The translations under genes and the position numbers were made by a program. This document shows positions 17,576 through 25,902 of a stretch of DNA of 64,000 nt, in pieces. Below the pieces are notes generated by a model. That model was not told where the DNA came from. It worked only from the letters and a program-made list of their open reading frames with translations, and did not search any database. The stretch is from Haemophilus_D parainfluenzae_AD (GTDB lineage: Bacteria > Pseudomonadota > Gammaproteobacteria > Enterobacterales > Pasteurellaceae), in assembly GCF_001679325.1 (NCBI RefSeq), contig NZ_LZMX01000002.1; one strand, 5' to 3'. Position 1 is the first letter of the stretch, and every line of letters begins with the position of its first letter.

Positions 17576-18253
17576 ATGAAATTAGACATTGTTTATCAGA
17601 CCGATGATTTTATCATTATTTACAAGCCTTGTGGGTTGAGCGTGCATAAAGATCAAAGCGAAATTGGTTTAACCACTTTGCTTGCCGAGCAGCTTGGCGT
17701 GCCACAAGTTTGGCTTGTTCATCGATTAGATAAAGTGACATCAGGTTTACTTATTTTGGCACTAAATGCCGAAAGTGCAGCTGAATTTTTCCGACTTTTT
17801 TCTGAACACCATATCCAAAAGACTTACCTTGCACTCAGCAATCAAAAGCCCAAAAAGAAACAAGGATTGATTGTCGGCGATATGCAAAAGGCTCGTAATG
17901 GAGCTTGGAAACTTTGCCAATCGAAAGAAAACCCCGCAATTACGCGTTTTGAAAGTGTAAGTTGTGAGCCTAATTTACGGTTATTTATCTTAAAGCCACA
18001 AACCGGTAAAACCCATCAATTGCGTGTTGCGATGAAAAGCTTAGGGAGCCCAATTTTAGGGGATCTGCTTTATGGTAAAAACACTGAAAATATTGACCGC
18101 ACTTATTTGCACGCTGCAAGATTGCAATTTGAATTTAAAGGTCAGGCATTTGATGTGTTTACTCTTCCTAAAGAAGGGGAGTGGTGGCATCTTGACGGTG
18201 TCATGTCTCAGATTCAAAAATTTGGCTCAGTAAACACTGAGCCAACGATATAA
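17576..18253 (+). CDS. RluA-family pseudouridine synthase
   Basis: A 225-residue RNA pseudouridine synthase. The catalytic motif VHRLDKVTSGLLIL, with its active aspartate, lies near residue 50, and KTYLAL, TGKTHQLRVAMKSLG and GDLLYG follow the family pattern. It lacks an S4 domain, as in the short Haemophilus paralogue next to xthA. The RNA target is unknown. ATG 17576 directly follows an uptake signal (17567-17575) and no Shine-Dalgarno is seen. The last codons contain the terminator hairpin of the convergent antiporter gene. Confidence 0.9.
   Translation: MKLDIVYQTDDFIIIYKPCGLSVHKDQSEIGLTTLLAEQLGVPQVWLVHRLDKVTSGLLILALNAESAAEFFRLFSEHHIQKTYLALSNQKPKKKQGLIVGDMQKARNGAWKLCQSKENPAITRFESVSCEPNLRLFILKPQTGKTHQLRVAMKSLGSPILGDLLYGKNTENIDRTYLHAARLQFEFKGQAFDVFTLPKEGEWWHLDGVMSQIQKFGSVNTEPTI
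18214..18245 (-). terminator. Terminator of the antiporter gene, inside the 3' end of the pseudouridine synthase gene
   Basis: TTGGCTCAGT/ACTGAGCCAA (18222-18245) is a perfect 10-bp stem with a 4-base loop. On the minus strand it is followed by ATTTTTGA, so it ends the gene at 18264-19574, although it lies within coding sequence on the plus strand. Confidence 0.8.
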
Positions 18254-18263
18254 ACTTTATTGA

Positions 18264-19574
18264 TTATTTCGCTAATCCGATACCTGTATAGCCACGTTCA
18301 CGCATGGTAGCTTCTTTTGATTTACGAATTAAGGTTTCAATTGTCATGCCTTGCACGAGAATTGAGAATGCCACTACTGCATACGTCATACCTAAAATAA
18401 GATCGCGAACATCCATTTCTAATCCTTCAATATAAAATTGACCACTTGGAATAGAAAGTGCCATAGCCAGAGCTAATCCGCCTCGTAAGGCGCCCCAAGT
18501 GAGCACTTTCATGGTGTAAGGGTTGTATTTACGGTAGCGTTTCATGACTTGGAATGGCAACCAAACACTTACATAGCGACAGATTAAGCACACTGGAATA
18601 GCAAGGAAAATTAAGATTAACCCTTGCCAAGACACATGAATTAATAAAATTGCTAAACCGATCAAGATGAAGAGTAAGGAATTGAGAAAGTGATCGATCA
18701 TTTCCCAAAAGTGATCTAAATAGCGTTGGCTTTGTTGAGAAAAGCCGGTGTATCTTGTCCAATTCCCGATTAAAATCCCGGCGACAACCATCGCTAATGC
18801 CCCTGAGACGTGTAAGAGATTAGCAAGCATAAAGCCCGCAGTGGGTACGATTAAGGTCAAAAGAATTTCTAATGAACCATCATCGGTGGCTGAAATCAGA
18901 TAATGGGCGAAGAGACCTAAAACCAATCCAAATGCAATCCCACCTAAAGCTTCTTTAAAAAATAAATGGAGAATGCCGCTTGCTGTCGGTTCATGTCCGC
19001 CAAATGCGACGGCAAAAACCGTAGTGAAAATTACCAAGCCAATCCCATCATTAAAAAGTGATTCGCCTTCCACTTGCATAGATAAGCGCTTTGGTGCTTT
19101 TAAGTTTTTGATAATGGCAAGTACGGCAATCGGGTCATCAGGCGATATGAGGGCACCAAATAAGATGCAGTAAATTAAATCAATATGCCAGCTGAAAAGT
19201 AAGGCAACGCCATAAAGTAGAAAACCAATAAAAAAGGTGGAAGCAAGCGTTGAGAACAGCGCGAAAGTGGTAATTTCCCATTTTTGATTGTTTAAGACTG
19301 GAAGTTTAATGCCCAAGGCACCGGCAAAGAGTAAAAAGCCTAAAATCCCGTTCAATAAGAAATCTTTAAAATCAATACGTTCAATAACACGAGTTGCAAT
19401 ATCATCTAAATTAAACCAGTTGAAATAACCTAGCAAAACGAGAAATAGTGATCCCGCCATTGAAGTGGCTGTGATAGCAATCGTATATTGGATATTATCA
19501 TTCAGCTTACGGGTGATAAAACTAATAAGAATGGCTATTGTGGTAAGGAAACACAAGTAAGTATAAGTATTCAT
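18264..19574 (-). CDS. CPA1-family sodium/proton antiporter
   Basis: A 436-residue inner-membrane protein with about twelve hydrophobic segments. ISPDDPIAVLAI near residue 145 and the cation-site segment VEGESLFNDGIGLVIF near residue 170 are CPA1 (NhaP-like) hallmarks; ALRGGLALAMALS near residue 360 is also typical. It probably exchanges Na+ or K+ for protons to control internal pH. The gene stands alone, divergent from xthA. Confidence 0.92.
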   Translation of the reverse strand: MNTYTYLCFLTTIAILISFITRKLNDNIQYTIAITATSMAGSLFLVLLGYFNWFNLDDIATRVIERIDFKDFLLNGILGFLLFAGALGIKLPVLNNQKWEITTFALFSTLASTFFIGFLLYGVALLFSWHIDLIYCILFGALISPDDPIAVLAIIKNLKAPKRLSMQVEGESLFNDGIGLVIFTTVFAVAFGGHEPTASGILHLFFKEALGGIAFGLVLGLFAHYLISATDDGSLEILLTLIVPTAGFMLANLLHVSGALAMVVAGILIGNWTRYTGFSQQSQRYLDHFWEMIDHFLNSLLFILIGLAILLIHVSWQGLILIFLAIPVCLICRYVSVWLPFQVMKRYRKYNPYTMKVLTWGALRGGLALAMALSIPSGQFYIEGLEMDVRDLILGMTYAVVAFSILVQGMTIETLIRKSKEATMRERGYTGIGLAK

Positions 19575-19806
19575 AAAATGATCCGAGTGAGTAATAAAAA
19601 CATTGTAAGTATAAGCAAGTTACTTTTATTTATAAAGTGCGTTTCTAGGAAAAGTTTTAATGAGAAAGAAGGATAAAATTTATTTGATTGCAACTGAAGA
19701 GTAATTACATTAATAGACGTAACTTCTTCCGTTACAAGAGGAAAAGTGCGGTTAAGATTTCAATTATTTTGTATAATAGACTCAATTTTTTAAATTAGGA
19801 ACAAAA

Positions 19807-20610
19807 ATGAAATTTATCTCTTTTAATATTAATGGTTTACGTGCTCGCCCTCATCAACTTGAAGCAATTATTGAAAAATACCAACCGGATGTGATTGGTT
19901 TACAAGAAATCAAAGTAGCGGATGAAGATTTTCCTTATACAATTACTGATAATTTGGGTTACCACGTTTTTCACCATGGACAAAAAGGTCATTATGGTGT
20001 CGCCCTGTTAACTAAAAAAGAACCAAAAGCCGTGCGAGGTGGTTTTCCAACGGATAATGAAGATGCGCAAAAACGTATTATTATGGCGGATTTAGAAACT
20101 CCGTTTGGTTTGTTAACGGTAATTAATGGCTATTTCCCACAAGGAGAAAGTCGTGCTCATGAAACGAAGTTTCCGGCAAAAGAAAAATTTTATGCGGATC
20201 TTCAACGTTATTTAGAGCAAGATCACGATAAAGCTAATCCAGTTTTAATTATGGGTGATATGAATATCAGTCCAAGTGATTTAGATATTGGTATTGGCGA
20301 TGAAAACCGCAAACGTTGGTTACGTACCGGTAAATGTTCATTCTTACCCGAAGAGCGTGAATGGTATCAACGCTTATATGATTATGGATTGGAAGACACG
20401 TTCCGCAAATTAAACCCAACAGTCAATGACAAGTTCTCGTGGTTTGATTATCGCTCAAAAGGTTTCGATGACAACCGTGGATTACGTATCGATCATATTT
20501 TAGCCAATCATCAATTAGTAGAGCGTTGCGTGGATGTCGGTATTGCATTGGATATTCGTGCGATGGAAAAACCGTCAGATCACGCACCAATCTGGGCAGA
20601 GTTTAAATAG
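19807..20610 (+). CDS. xthA: Exodeoxyribonuclease III
   Basis: The main AP endonuclease and 3'-5' exonuclease of base-excision repair. The 267 residues show the EEP-fold signatures: FNINGLRAR at residues 5-13, LQEIKV near 34-39 with the metal-binding Glu, GDMNISPSDLDIG near 150, and the catalytic SDHAPIW near 258. AGGA lies six bases before the ATG. It is followed after nine bases by a conserved hypothetical gene, probably co-transcribed. Confidence 0.97.
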   Translation: MKFISFNINGLRARPHQLEAIIEKYQPDVIGLQEIKVADEDFPYTITDNLGYHVFHHGQKGHYGVALLTKKEPKAVRGGFPTDNEDAQKRIIMADLETPFGLLTVINGYFPQGESRAHETKFPAKEKFYADLQRYLEQDHDKANPVLIMGDMNISPSDLDIGIGDENRKRWLRTGKCSFLPEEREWYQRLYDYGLEDTFRKLNPTVNDKFSWFDYRSKGFDDNRGLRIDHILANHQLVERCVDVGIALDIRAMEKPSDHAPIWAEFK

Positions 20611-20619
20611 GAAAGCAGC

Positions 20620-21393
20620 ATGGATATGGCAAATTGGCAGAATTACCGTTCGCAAGTGAATGGCATGCCTGCCGTGTTTACCGCAAATATTGAAGATTTA
20701 GATGTTTACCATGGTAAACATCTCAGTAAGGTTGTGCAATTTACCGTGCCTTATCTGGGGGATGAGGATGGTTTACCGAATGAAGACGAATATGAAAAAT
20801 TGATTAATCGCCTTTTTAAAATCCTTGCACAATTGACCGCACTTCCAAATGTATTCTTTGCAGGGCATTTTATTTGCAACCATCAGGCAAAAATGCATTT
20901 CTATTGTGAACACGATGCTTTGCTTAAAGAAACCCTTCAGCAACTCGATTTTGTCTCAGAAATCAATGTGCAGGATGATCCTAATTGGGATACTTATTTC
21001 GATTTCTTATTGGCTTCACCATTGGAAATGAAATTAAATGCGACGGAAGAGATTTTGAGTATGCTGAACAGCAAAGGGCGTAATTTAAGTGATACTTATT
21101 TGATTGAGCATACTTTCCATTTTGATGAAGAAGAAAAAATGTTCCCCTTTATGGATGAACTAACACTTGGAAAAGTATCTTTCAATACCTTGAAATATTC
21201 TAGCCAAGCTATTCAAACTGAAGAAGATGAAACGCCTTACTTTATGGTGAAATTGGAGCAAGAGCTTTCATTAGACAGTAATGAGATCTTCGAGTGGGTA
21301 GAGCGCTTTGAAAAATTAGCTATGGAGTTTTCTGGCGACTATATTGGCTGGGAATGTGATAATTTAATGGATGACAGATCATCATTAAATTAG
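20620..21393 (+). CDS. DUF695/RraB-like protein of the Haemophilus xthA locus
   Basis: A 257-residue cytoplasmic acidic protein. The N-terminal part (about 1-140) resembles DUF695 and the C-terminal part (about 150-250), with a closing DYIGWECD segment, resembles the RNase E inhibitor RraB. The same gene follows xthA in H. influenzae (as I recall, HI0040-HI0041). Function is unknown; an RNA-turnover role is only suggested by the RraB-like half. The stop codon lies within the first unit of a 21-bp tandem repeat. Confidence 0.8.
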   Translation: MDMANWQNYRSQVNGMPAVFTANIEDLDVYHGKHLSKVVQFTVPYLGDEDGLPNEDEYEKLINRLFKILAQLTALPNVFFAGHFICNHQAKMHFYCEHDALLKETLQQLDFVSEINVQDDPNWDTYFDFLLASPLEMKLNATEEILSMLNSKGRNLSDTYLIEHTFHFDEEEKMFPFMDELTLGKVSFNTLKYSSQAIQTEEDETPYFMVKLEQELSLDSNEIFEWVERFEKLAMEFSGDYIGWECDNLMDDRSSLN

Positions 21394-21435
21394 CCAGATA
21401 ATTCATTAAATTAGCCAGATAATTCATTAAATCAG
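21381..21435 (+). repeat. Short 21-bp tandem repeat over a stop codon
   Basis: The unit ATTCATTAAATTAGCCAGATA occurs about 2.6 times in a row; the first, nearly complete unit contains the last codons and TAG stop of the upstream gene. Every unit carries in-frame or near-frame stops, so changes in copy number would hardly alter the protein. Confidence 0.85.
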
Positions 21436-21454
21436 TATAGATTAGATAAAAATA

Positions 21455-21485
21455 AAGCCCATCAACACGATGGGCTTAAATTCTT
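21455..21485 (+). terminator. Probable terminator after the xthA operon
   Basis: AAGCCCATC/GATGGGCTT, a 9-bp stem with a 5-base loop, followed by a broken T-tract (AAATTCTTTT), so somewhat weaker than the others. Confidence 0.7.
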
Positions 21486-21546
21486 TTGGCTACAAATTTA
21501 GGATTCGTAAAAGGAGACAAACGAAAGCTAAACCAAAAGAGAAATT

Positions 21547-21622
21547 TGGCTCCTCCTGCGGGACTCGAACCTGCGACATATGGATTAACAGTCCACCGTT
21601 CTACCGACTGAACTAAGGAGGA
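21547..21622 (-). tRNA. tRNA-Asn (anticodon GTT)
   Basis: Seventy-six bases on the minus strand, from TCCTCCTTAGTTC at 21622 to the encoded CCA at 21547. The acceptor stem TCCTCCT/AGGAGGA pairs perfectly with discriminator G, the anticodon stem-loop reads GGACTGTTAATCC with anticodon GTT, and the T arm contains GGTTCGAGTCC. Confidence 0.97.
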
Positions 21623-21725
21623 ATAAATTTGGTATCACAAAGAATAGGCGCGCATTTTAATGAGCGACCTGTCGCTTGTCAATACTCAAAATGAAAAAAA
21701 TTACAAAAAAATTTACCGTTTTTGC

Positions 21726-21758
21726 TATCCACAAAGCTTGTGGATAACTTTGTGGATT
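21726..21758. promoter_or_regulatory. Cluster of three DnaA-box-like sites upstream of uvrB
   Basis: Within 33 bases are TATCCACA (21726-21733), a perfect DnaA box TGTGGATAA (21739-21747, complement of TTATCCACA) and TGTGGATT (21751-21758). They sit about 270 bases before uvrB, in the 399-base gap between tRNA-Asn and uvrB, which otherwise shows a possible -35 TTGACA at 21914 and no gene. A DnaA box is also known upstream of E. coli uvrB. Nothing else here looks like a replication origin. Confidence 0.6.
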
Positions 21759-22021
21759 GTTTTTGTTTAAAATGGTCAACCACTGGTGCAGACTGGCTTT
21801 GTCTCAAATTGTTCATCTATTAGCCATTCGTTGATATTTGTTTAAATATCAATATGTTACATAAAGTCCAGCAAAAAAAATAAAATATTTTTCAATTTTG
21901 AAGTGTTTAAGACTTGACACGCCTAAGTGTGTGTAAAACTTGGATTTTTATCGCTCAATTTGGAGTAATAAATGTGCTAAAATAGCCACACTTCTAAAAC
22001 AGTAAAAAATTGACCGCACTT

Positions 22022-24058
22022 ATGGCAGAGAAAATTAATACTAAGCCTTTTATCCTTCATTCCGATTTTAAACCTTCCGGTGATCAACCCCAAGCAATTG
22101 AAAAATTAGTCGAAAATTTAGAGGATGGTTTGGCGCATCAAACCCTTCTCGGGGTAACGGGATCGGGTAAAACCTTTACCATTGCAAATGTTATTGCGAC
22201 GTTAAACCGCCCAGCAATGTTGCTTGCCCCAAATAAAACGCTTGCCGCTCAGCTTTATGCGGAAATGAAAGCATTCTTTCCAGAAAACGCGGTGGAGTAT
22301 TTCGTCTCATACTATGATTATTATCAACCGGAAGCTTATGTACCGAGTAGTGATACCTTTATCGAGAAAGATGCTTCTATTAATGATCAAATTGAACAGA
22401 TGCGTCTTTCAGCTACCAAGTCGTTCTTAGAGCGTCGAGATACTATCGTAGTCGCATCTGTTTCGGCGATTTATGGTTTGGGTGATCCGGATAGCTATTT
22501 GCAAATGATGTTGCATTTACAACAAGGGGCAATTATCGATCAACGTCAGATTTTAGCGAAGTTAGCGGAATTGCAATATACAAGAAACGATCAAGCCTTT
22601 CAGCGTGGTACATTTCGTGTGCGCGGCGAAGTGATTGATATTTTCCCTGCGGAATCTGACGATCGTGCGGTACGAATTGAATTATTTGATGATGAAATTG
22701 AACGCTTAAGTTTATTTGATCCTTTAACGGGCACAAGTTTTGGCGCGGTTCCGCGTTTTACGGTGTATCCGAAAACCCACTATGTGACGCCAAGAGAGCG
22801 TATTTTAGATGCCATTGAAAAAATCAAAGCGGAGCTTGTGCAACGCCGTGAATATTTCATCAAAGAGCATAAATTGTTGGAAGAGCAGCGCATTACTCAG
22901 CGTACACAATTTGACATTGAGATGATGAACGAGCTTGGCTATTGCTCAGGCATCGAAAACTATTCACGCTATCTTTCAGGCAGAAATGAGGGGGAACCGC
23001 CTCCGACATTGTTTGATTATATGCCGTCTGATGCGATTTTGATTATTGATGAATCACACGTGACTGTGCCGCAAATTGGTGGGATGTATCGTGGTGACCG
23101 TTCACGTAAAGAAACCTTGGTCGAATATGGCTTCCGTTTGCCTTCTGCATTGGATAACCGTCCATTACGCTTTGAAGAGTTTGAACGTTTAGCACCACAG
23201 ACGATTTACGTTTCAGCGACACCAGGCCCTTATGAGTTGGAAAAATCGGGCAGTGAAATAGTCGATCAGGTAGTACGTCCAACGGGCTTGCTCGATCCAC
23301 AAATTGAAATTCGTCCAGTATCTATTCAAGTGGATGATTTACTGTCTGAAGCACGCCAAAGAGCGGACAAAAATGAGCGTGTTTTAGTGACGACGCTAAC
23401 GAAGAAAATGGCGGAAGATTTAACGGATTACTTAGACGAACACGGTATTCGTGTGCGTTATCTGCATTCAGATATTGATACCGTTGAGCGTGTAGAGATT
23501 ATTCGTGATTTGCGTTTAGGGGAATTCGATGTGTTGGTTGGCATCAACTTATTACGTGAGGGCTTAGATATTCCAGAAGTTTCTCTTGTGGCGATTTTAG
23601 ATGCGGATAAAGAAGGTTTCTTGCGTTCTGAGCGTTCCTTAATTCAAACCATCGGTCGTACCGCTAGAAACTTGAATGGTAAAGCGATTTTGTATGCTGA
23701 TAGCATCACTAAATCTATGGAAAAAGCCATTACCGAAACGAATCGCCGTCGTGAAAAACAAATGAAATACAATGAAGAGCACGGCATTGTTCCACAGGCA
23801 TTGAATAAGAAAGTGGGCGAGTTGTTAGATATTGGTCAAGGCGCAAATCAAAAAGCGAAATCGAAACAGCGTGGAAAAACGGCGGCTGAACCAACCGCAC
23901 TTTACAATGCACCAAAATCAGCCAAAGAATTCCAACAACAAATTAAGAAATTGGAACAACAAATGTATAAATTTGCTCAAGATCTCGAATTTGAAAAAGC
24001 CGCCGCAGTACGTGATCAGCTTCATCAATTGAGAGAGCAATTTATGATATCAGAATAA
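22022..24058 (+). CDS. uvrB: Excinuclease ABC subunit B
   Basis: UvrB verifies DNA damage handed over by UvrA and positions UvrC for incision. The 678-residue protein shows the Walker A loop GVTGSGKT at residues 44-51, the beta-hairpin region YYDYYQPEAYVP near 96, helicase motifs DESHV and GRTARN, and the C-terminal UVR domain for UvrC. I chose ATG 22022, because its alignment matches the family. The uptake signal ACCGCACTT directly abuts the ATG and no Shine-Dalgarno is seen. A clear LexA box was not found. Confidence 0.98.
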   Translation: MAEKINTKPFILHSDFKPSGDQPQAIEKLVENLEDGLAHQTLLGVTGSGKTFTIANVIATLNRPAMLLAPNKTLAAQLYAEMKAFFPENAVEYFVSYYDYYQPEAYVPSSDTFIEKDASINDQIEQMRLSATKSFLERRDTIVVASVSAIYGLGDPDSYLQMMLHLQQGAIIDQRQILAKLAELQYTRNDQAFQRGTFRVRGEVIDIFPAESDDRAVRIELFDDEIERLSLFDPLTGTSFGAVPRFTVYPKTHYVTPRERILDAIEKIKAELVQRREYFIKEHKLLEEQRITQRTQFDIEMMNELGYCSGIENYSRYLSGRNEGEPPPTLFDYMPSDAILIIDESHVTVPQIGGMYRGDRSRKETLVEYGFRLPSALDNRPLRFEEFERLAPQTIYVSATPGPYELEKSGSEIVDQVVRPTGLLDPQIEIRPVSIQVDDLLSEARQRADKNERVLVTTLTKKMAEDLTDYLDEHGIRVRYLHSDIDTVERVEIIRDLRLGEFDVLVGINLLREGLDIPEVSLVAILDADKEGFLRSERSLIQTIGRTARNLNGKAILYADSITKSMEKAITETNRRREKQMKYNEEHGIVPQALNKKVGELLDIGQGANQKAKSKQRGKTAAEPTALYNAPKSAKEFQQQIKKLEQQMYKFAQDLEFEKAAAVRDQLHQLREQFMISE

Positions 24059-24062
24059 AGAA

Positions 24063-24090
24063 AAAGTGCGGTCAAATTTGACCGCACTTT
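24063..24090. terminator. Bidirectional uptake-signal terminator between uvrB and the HtrA gene
   Basis: A perfect 28-base palindrome formed by AAAGTGCGGTCAAA and its complement, between two convergent genes, with A-rich and T-rich flanks. Confidence 0.88.
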
Positions 24091-24094
24091 CATT

Positions 24095-25486
24095 TTATTG
24101 CACTAACAAGTAGAAGTTATTTTTGCCACGTAGGATATTAAGTGCAACAGCAGATGGTTTTTCATCTAGCGCTTTACGTAAGTCTTGCGTGCTTTCAATT
24201 GGCTGGCGGTTGATGCCGATGATGATATCACCGGATTTTAAACCGCGCTGCGCCGCCATTGAATTTGGCTGTACTTTGCTAATTTCTACACCTTTAACAC
24301 CTTTTGCATCATAGTTGTTTAAGGTTGCACCGTCTAATGCAGGAAGCTCAGTTTTGCTTGCAGTTTGAGAGCCATCATCTGCTTGTAAAGTCACTTTTAC
24401 GTTGTCAGTTTTGCCATCACGTAAGTAAGTGAGTTCAATTTCTTTACCTGCACCAGAGGTCGCAATCTTAGCTCGCATTTCGGCGAAGCTTGAGATTTTT
24501 TGACCATTCATTGCGGTAATTACATCACCTGCTTTCAAGCCGGCTTTTTCTGCAGCAGAATTTGGAATGACTTCACTCACAAATGCACCTTGTTGAGCAC
24601 TAACATTAAAGGCTTTCGCTAAATCCGCATTTAATTCGCCACCTTTAATACCGAGTAAACCACGACGTACTTCACCAAATTCTAAGATTTGTTGCACAAG
24701 GTTATTGGCTTGGTTGCTTGGAATCGCAAAGGCAATCCCTGCGTTACCACCACTTGGAGAAATAATCGCGGTATTGATACCAATTAATTCTCCTTGTAAG
24801 TTTAATAATGCACCGCCAGAGTTACCACGGTTTACCGCTGCATCGGTCTGAATATAGTTTTCATACGCACCACTATCTGAACCAGTAGAGCGGCCTAGTG
24901 CTGAAACAATACCAGAGGTTACAGTTTGACCTAAACCAAATGGGTTACCGATAGCAACGGTAAAATCACCTACACGCAATTTATCGGAATCAGCCATTTT
25001 GATTGAGGTGAGGTTAGTTGGTTTTTCGATTTGCACTAAAGCGATATCAGATTGTTCGTCTTTTCCAACAAGTTTTGCTTTGAATTCACGTCCATCTTGT
25101 AGTTTTACGGTAATTTTATCCGCACCATCTACCACATGATTATTAGTTAAAACATAGCCTTTATCTGCATTGATGATCACGCCAGAACCTAAACCACGGA
25201 AGTTGCGTGATGCACCACGATCTCCGCCGAATTGTTCGCCAAATTGATCACCAAAGAAAAATTTAAATTCTTCTGGAATATCATCAGGCAATGCTGAACG
25301 GCTGTTTGCTTTTGCTTTGCCTTCAACTGAAAGGGTCACGACTGCTGCTTGCGCTTTTTCTAGCATTGGCGCTAGGCTGCCTTGTTCTACGATTTCATTC
25401 GGAATAGCCGCTTGAGCGGATAAAGAGGTCGCAAATACGCTTAAACCTAATGCAATGCCGGTTAATACAAAATTTTTTTTCTTCAT
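24095..25486 (-). CDS. degQ: Periplasmic serine protease, DegP/DegQ (HtrA) type
   Basis: A 463-residue envelope quality-control protease. A Sec signal peptide covers residues 1 to about 26 (cleavage after AQA). The catalytic triad is His117 (NNHVVDG), Asp147 (SDIALV) and Ser223 (GNSGGALLN), followed by two PDZ domains (about 245-340 and 365-460). ATG 25486 has GGAG seven bases upstream. The LA loop (residues 60-95) looks shorter than in DegP, favouring DegQ, although the Haemophilus gene is often simply called htrA. The 416-base gap to aroG holds one uptake signal and the TrpR-type promoter. Confidence 0.94.
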   Translation of the reverse strand: MKKKNFVLTGIALGLSVFATSLSAQAAIPNEIVEQGSLAPMLEKAQAAVVTLSVEGKAKANSRSALPDDIPEEFKFFFGDQFGEQFGGDRGASRNFRGLGSGVIINADKGYVLTNNHVVDGADKITVKLQDGREFKAKLVGKDEQSDIALVQIEKPTNLTSIKMADSDKLRVGDFTVAIGNPFGLGQTVTSGIVSALGRSTGSDSGAYENYIQTDAAVNRGNSGGALLNLQGELIGINTAIISPSGGNAGIAFAIPSNQANNLVQQILEFGEVRRGLLGIKGGELNADLAKAFNVSAQQGAFVSEVIPNSAAEKAGLKAGDVITAMNGQKISSFAEMRAKIATSGAGKEIELTYLRDGKTDNVKVTLQADDGSQTASKTELPALDGATLNNYDAKGVKGVEISKVQPNSMAAQRGLKSGDIIIGINRQPIESTQDLRKALDEKPSAVALNILRGKNNFYLLVQ

Positions 25487-25781
25487 AGAGTTCTCCAAGT
25501 AAAAAATAAATGACTGAATAAGTGTTCAATCTGACAAAGAAATGGGGGAAATGTTCAGTAAAAACAAGGGAGTTCAAAAAATATTTTAAAAAGTGCGGTC
25601 GGAATTGAAATTGTTTTTTATGACCACATTTAGTTTAAATTTATTTGTTCATTTTAGAGGATAAAAAAATAATCTATTTTAAATGGAGCAGGTACAACCT
25701 ATTTTTACGCCAAAATCCTTGCCAGCTAAGGCTGAAATATAGTTTAATAGTGTCCTGTTTCACTGTTTTGGAAGTACAAAT

Positions 25782-25837
25782 TTTACGCAATTACATAATA
25801 ATTGTGTATAAAACCAAATGAACTAGTTTACTAGTAC
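25782..25837 (+). promoter_or_regulatory. Promoter with a TrpR operator ahead of the DAHP synthase gene
   Basis: GAACTAGTTTACTAGTAC (25820-25837) differs at one position from the trp operator core GAACTAGTTAACTAGTAC. It lies just downstream of a promoter made of TTTACG (25782-25787), a 17-base spacer and TGTATA (25805-25810), i.e. at the expected start site, where a bound TrpR would block transcription. I infer tryptophan-dependent repression of the gene at 25903. Confidence 0.88.
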
Positions 25838-25902
25838 AAAAAATGGGTGTAGAGTAACGCCATTAGATTTAAGCACAACATTTAAGATTTAGAGAGTGAC
25901 AT

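Noticed and set aside
21623..22021. Chromosomal replication origin
   Set aside because: Three DnaA boxes are present, but there is no long box array, no repeated A+T-rich unwinding element and no dnaA or gidA gene nearby.
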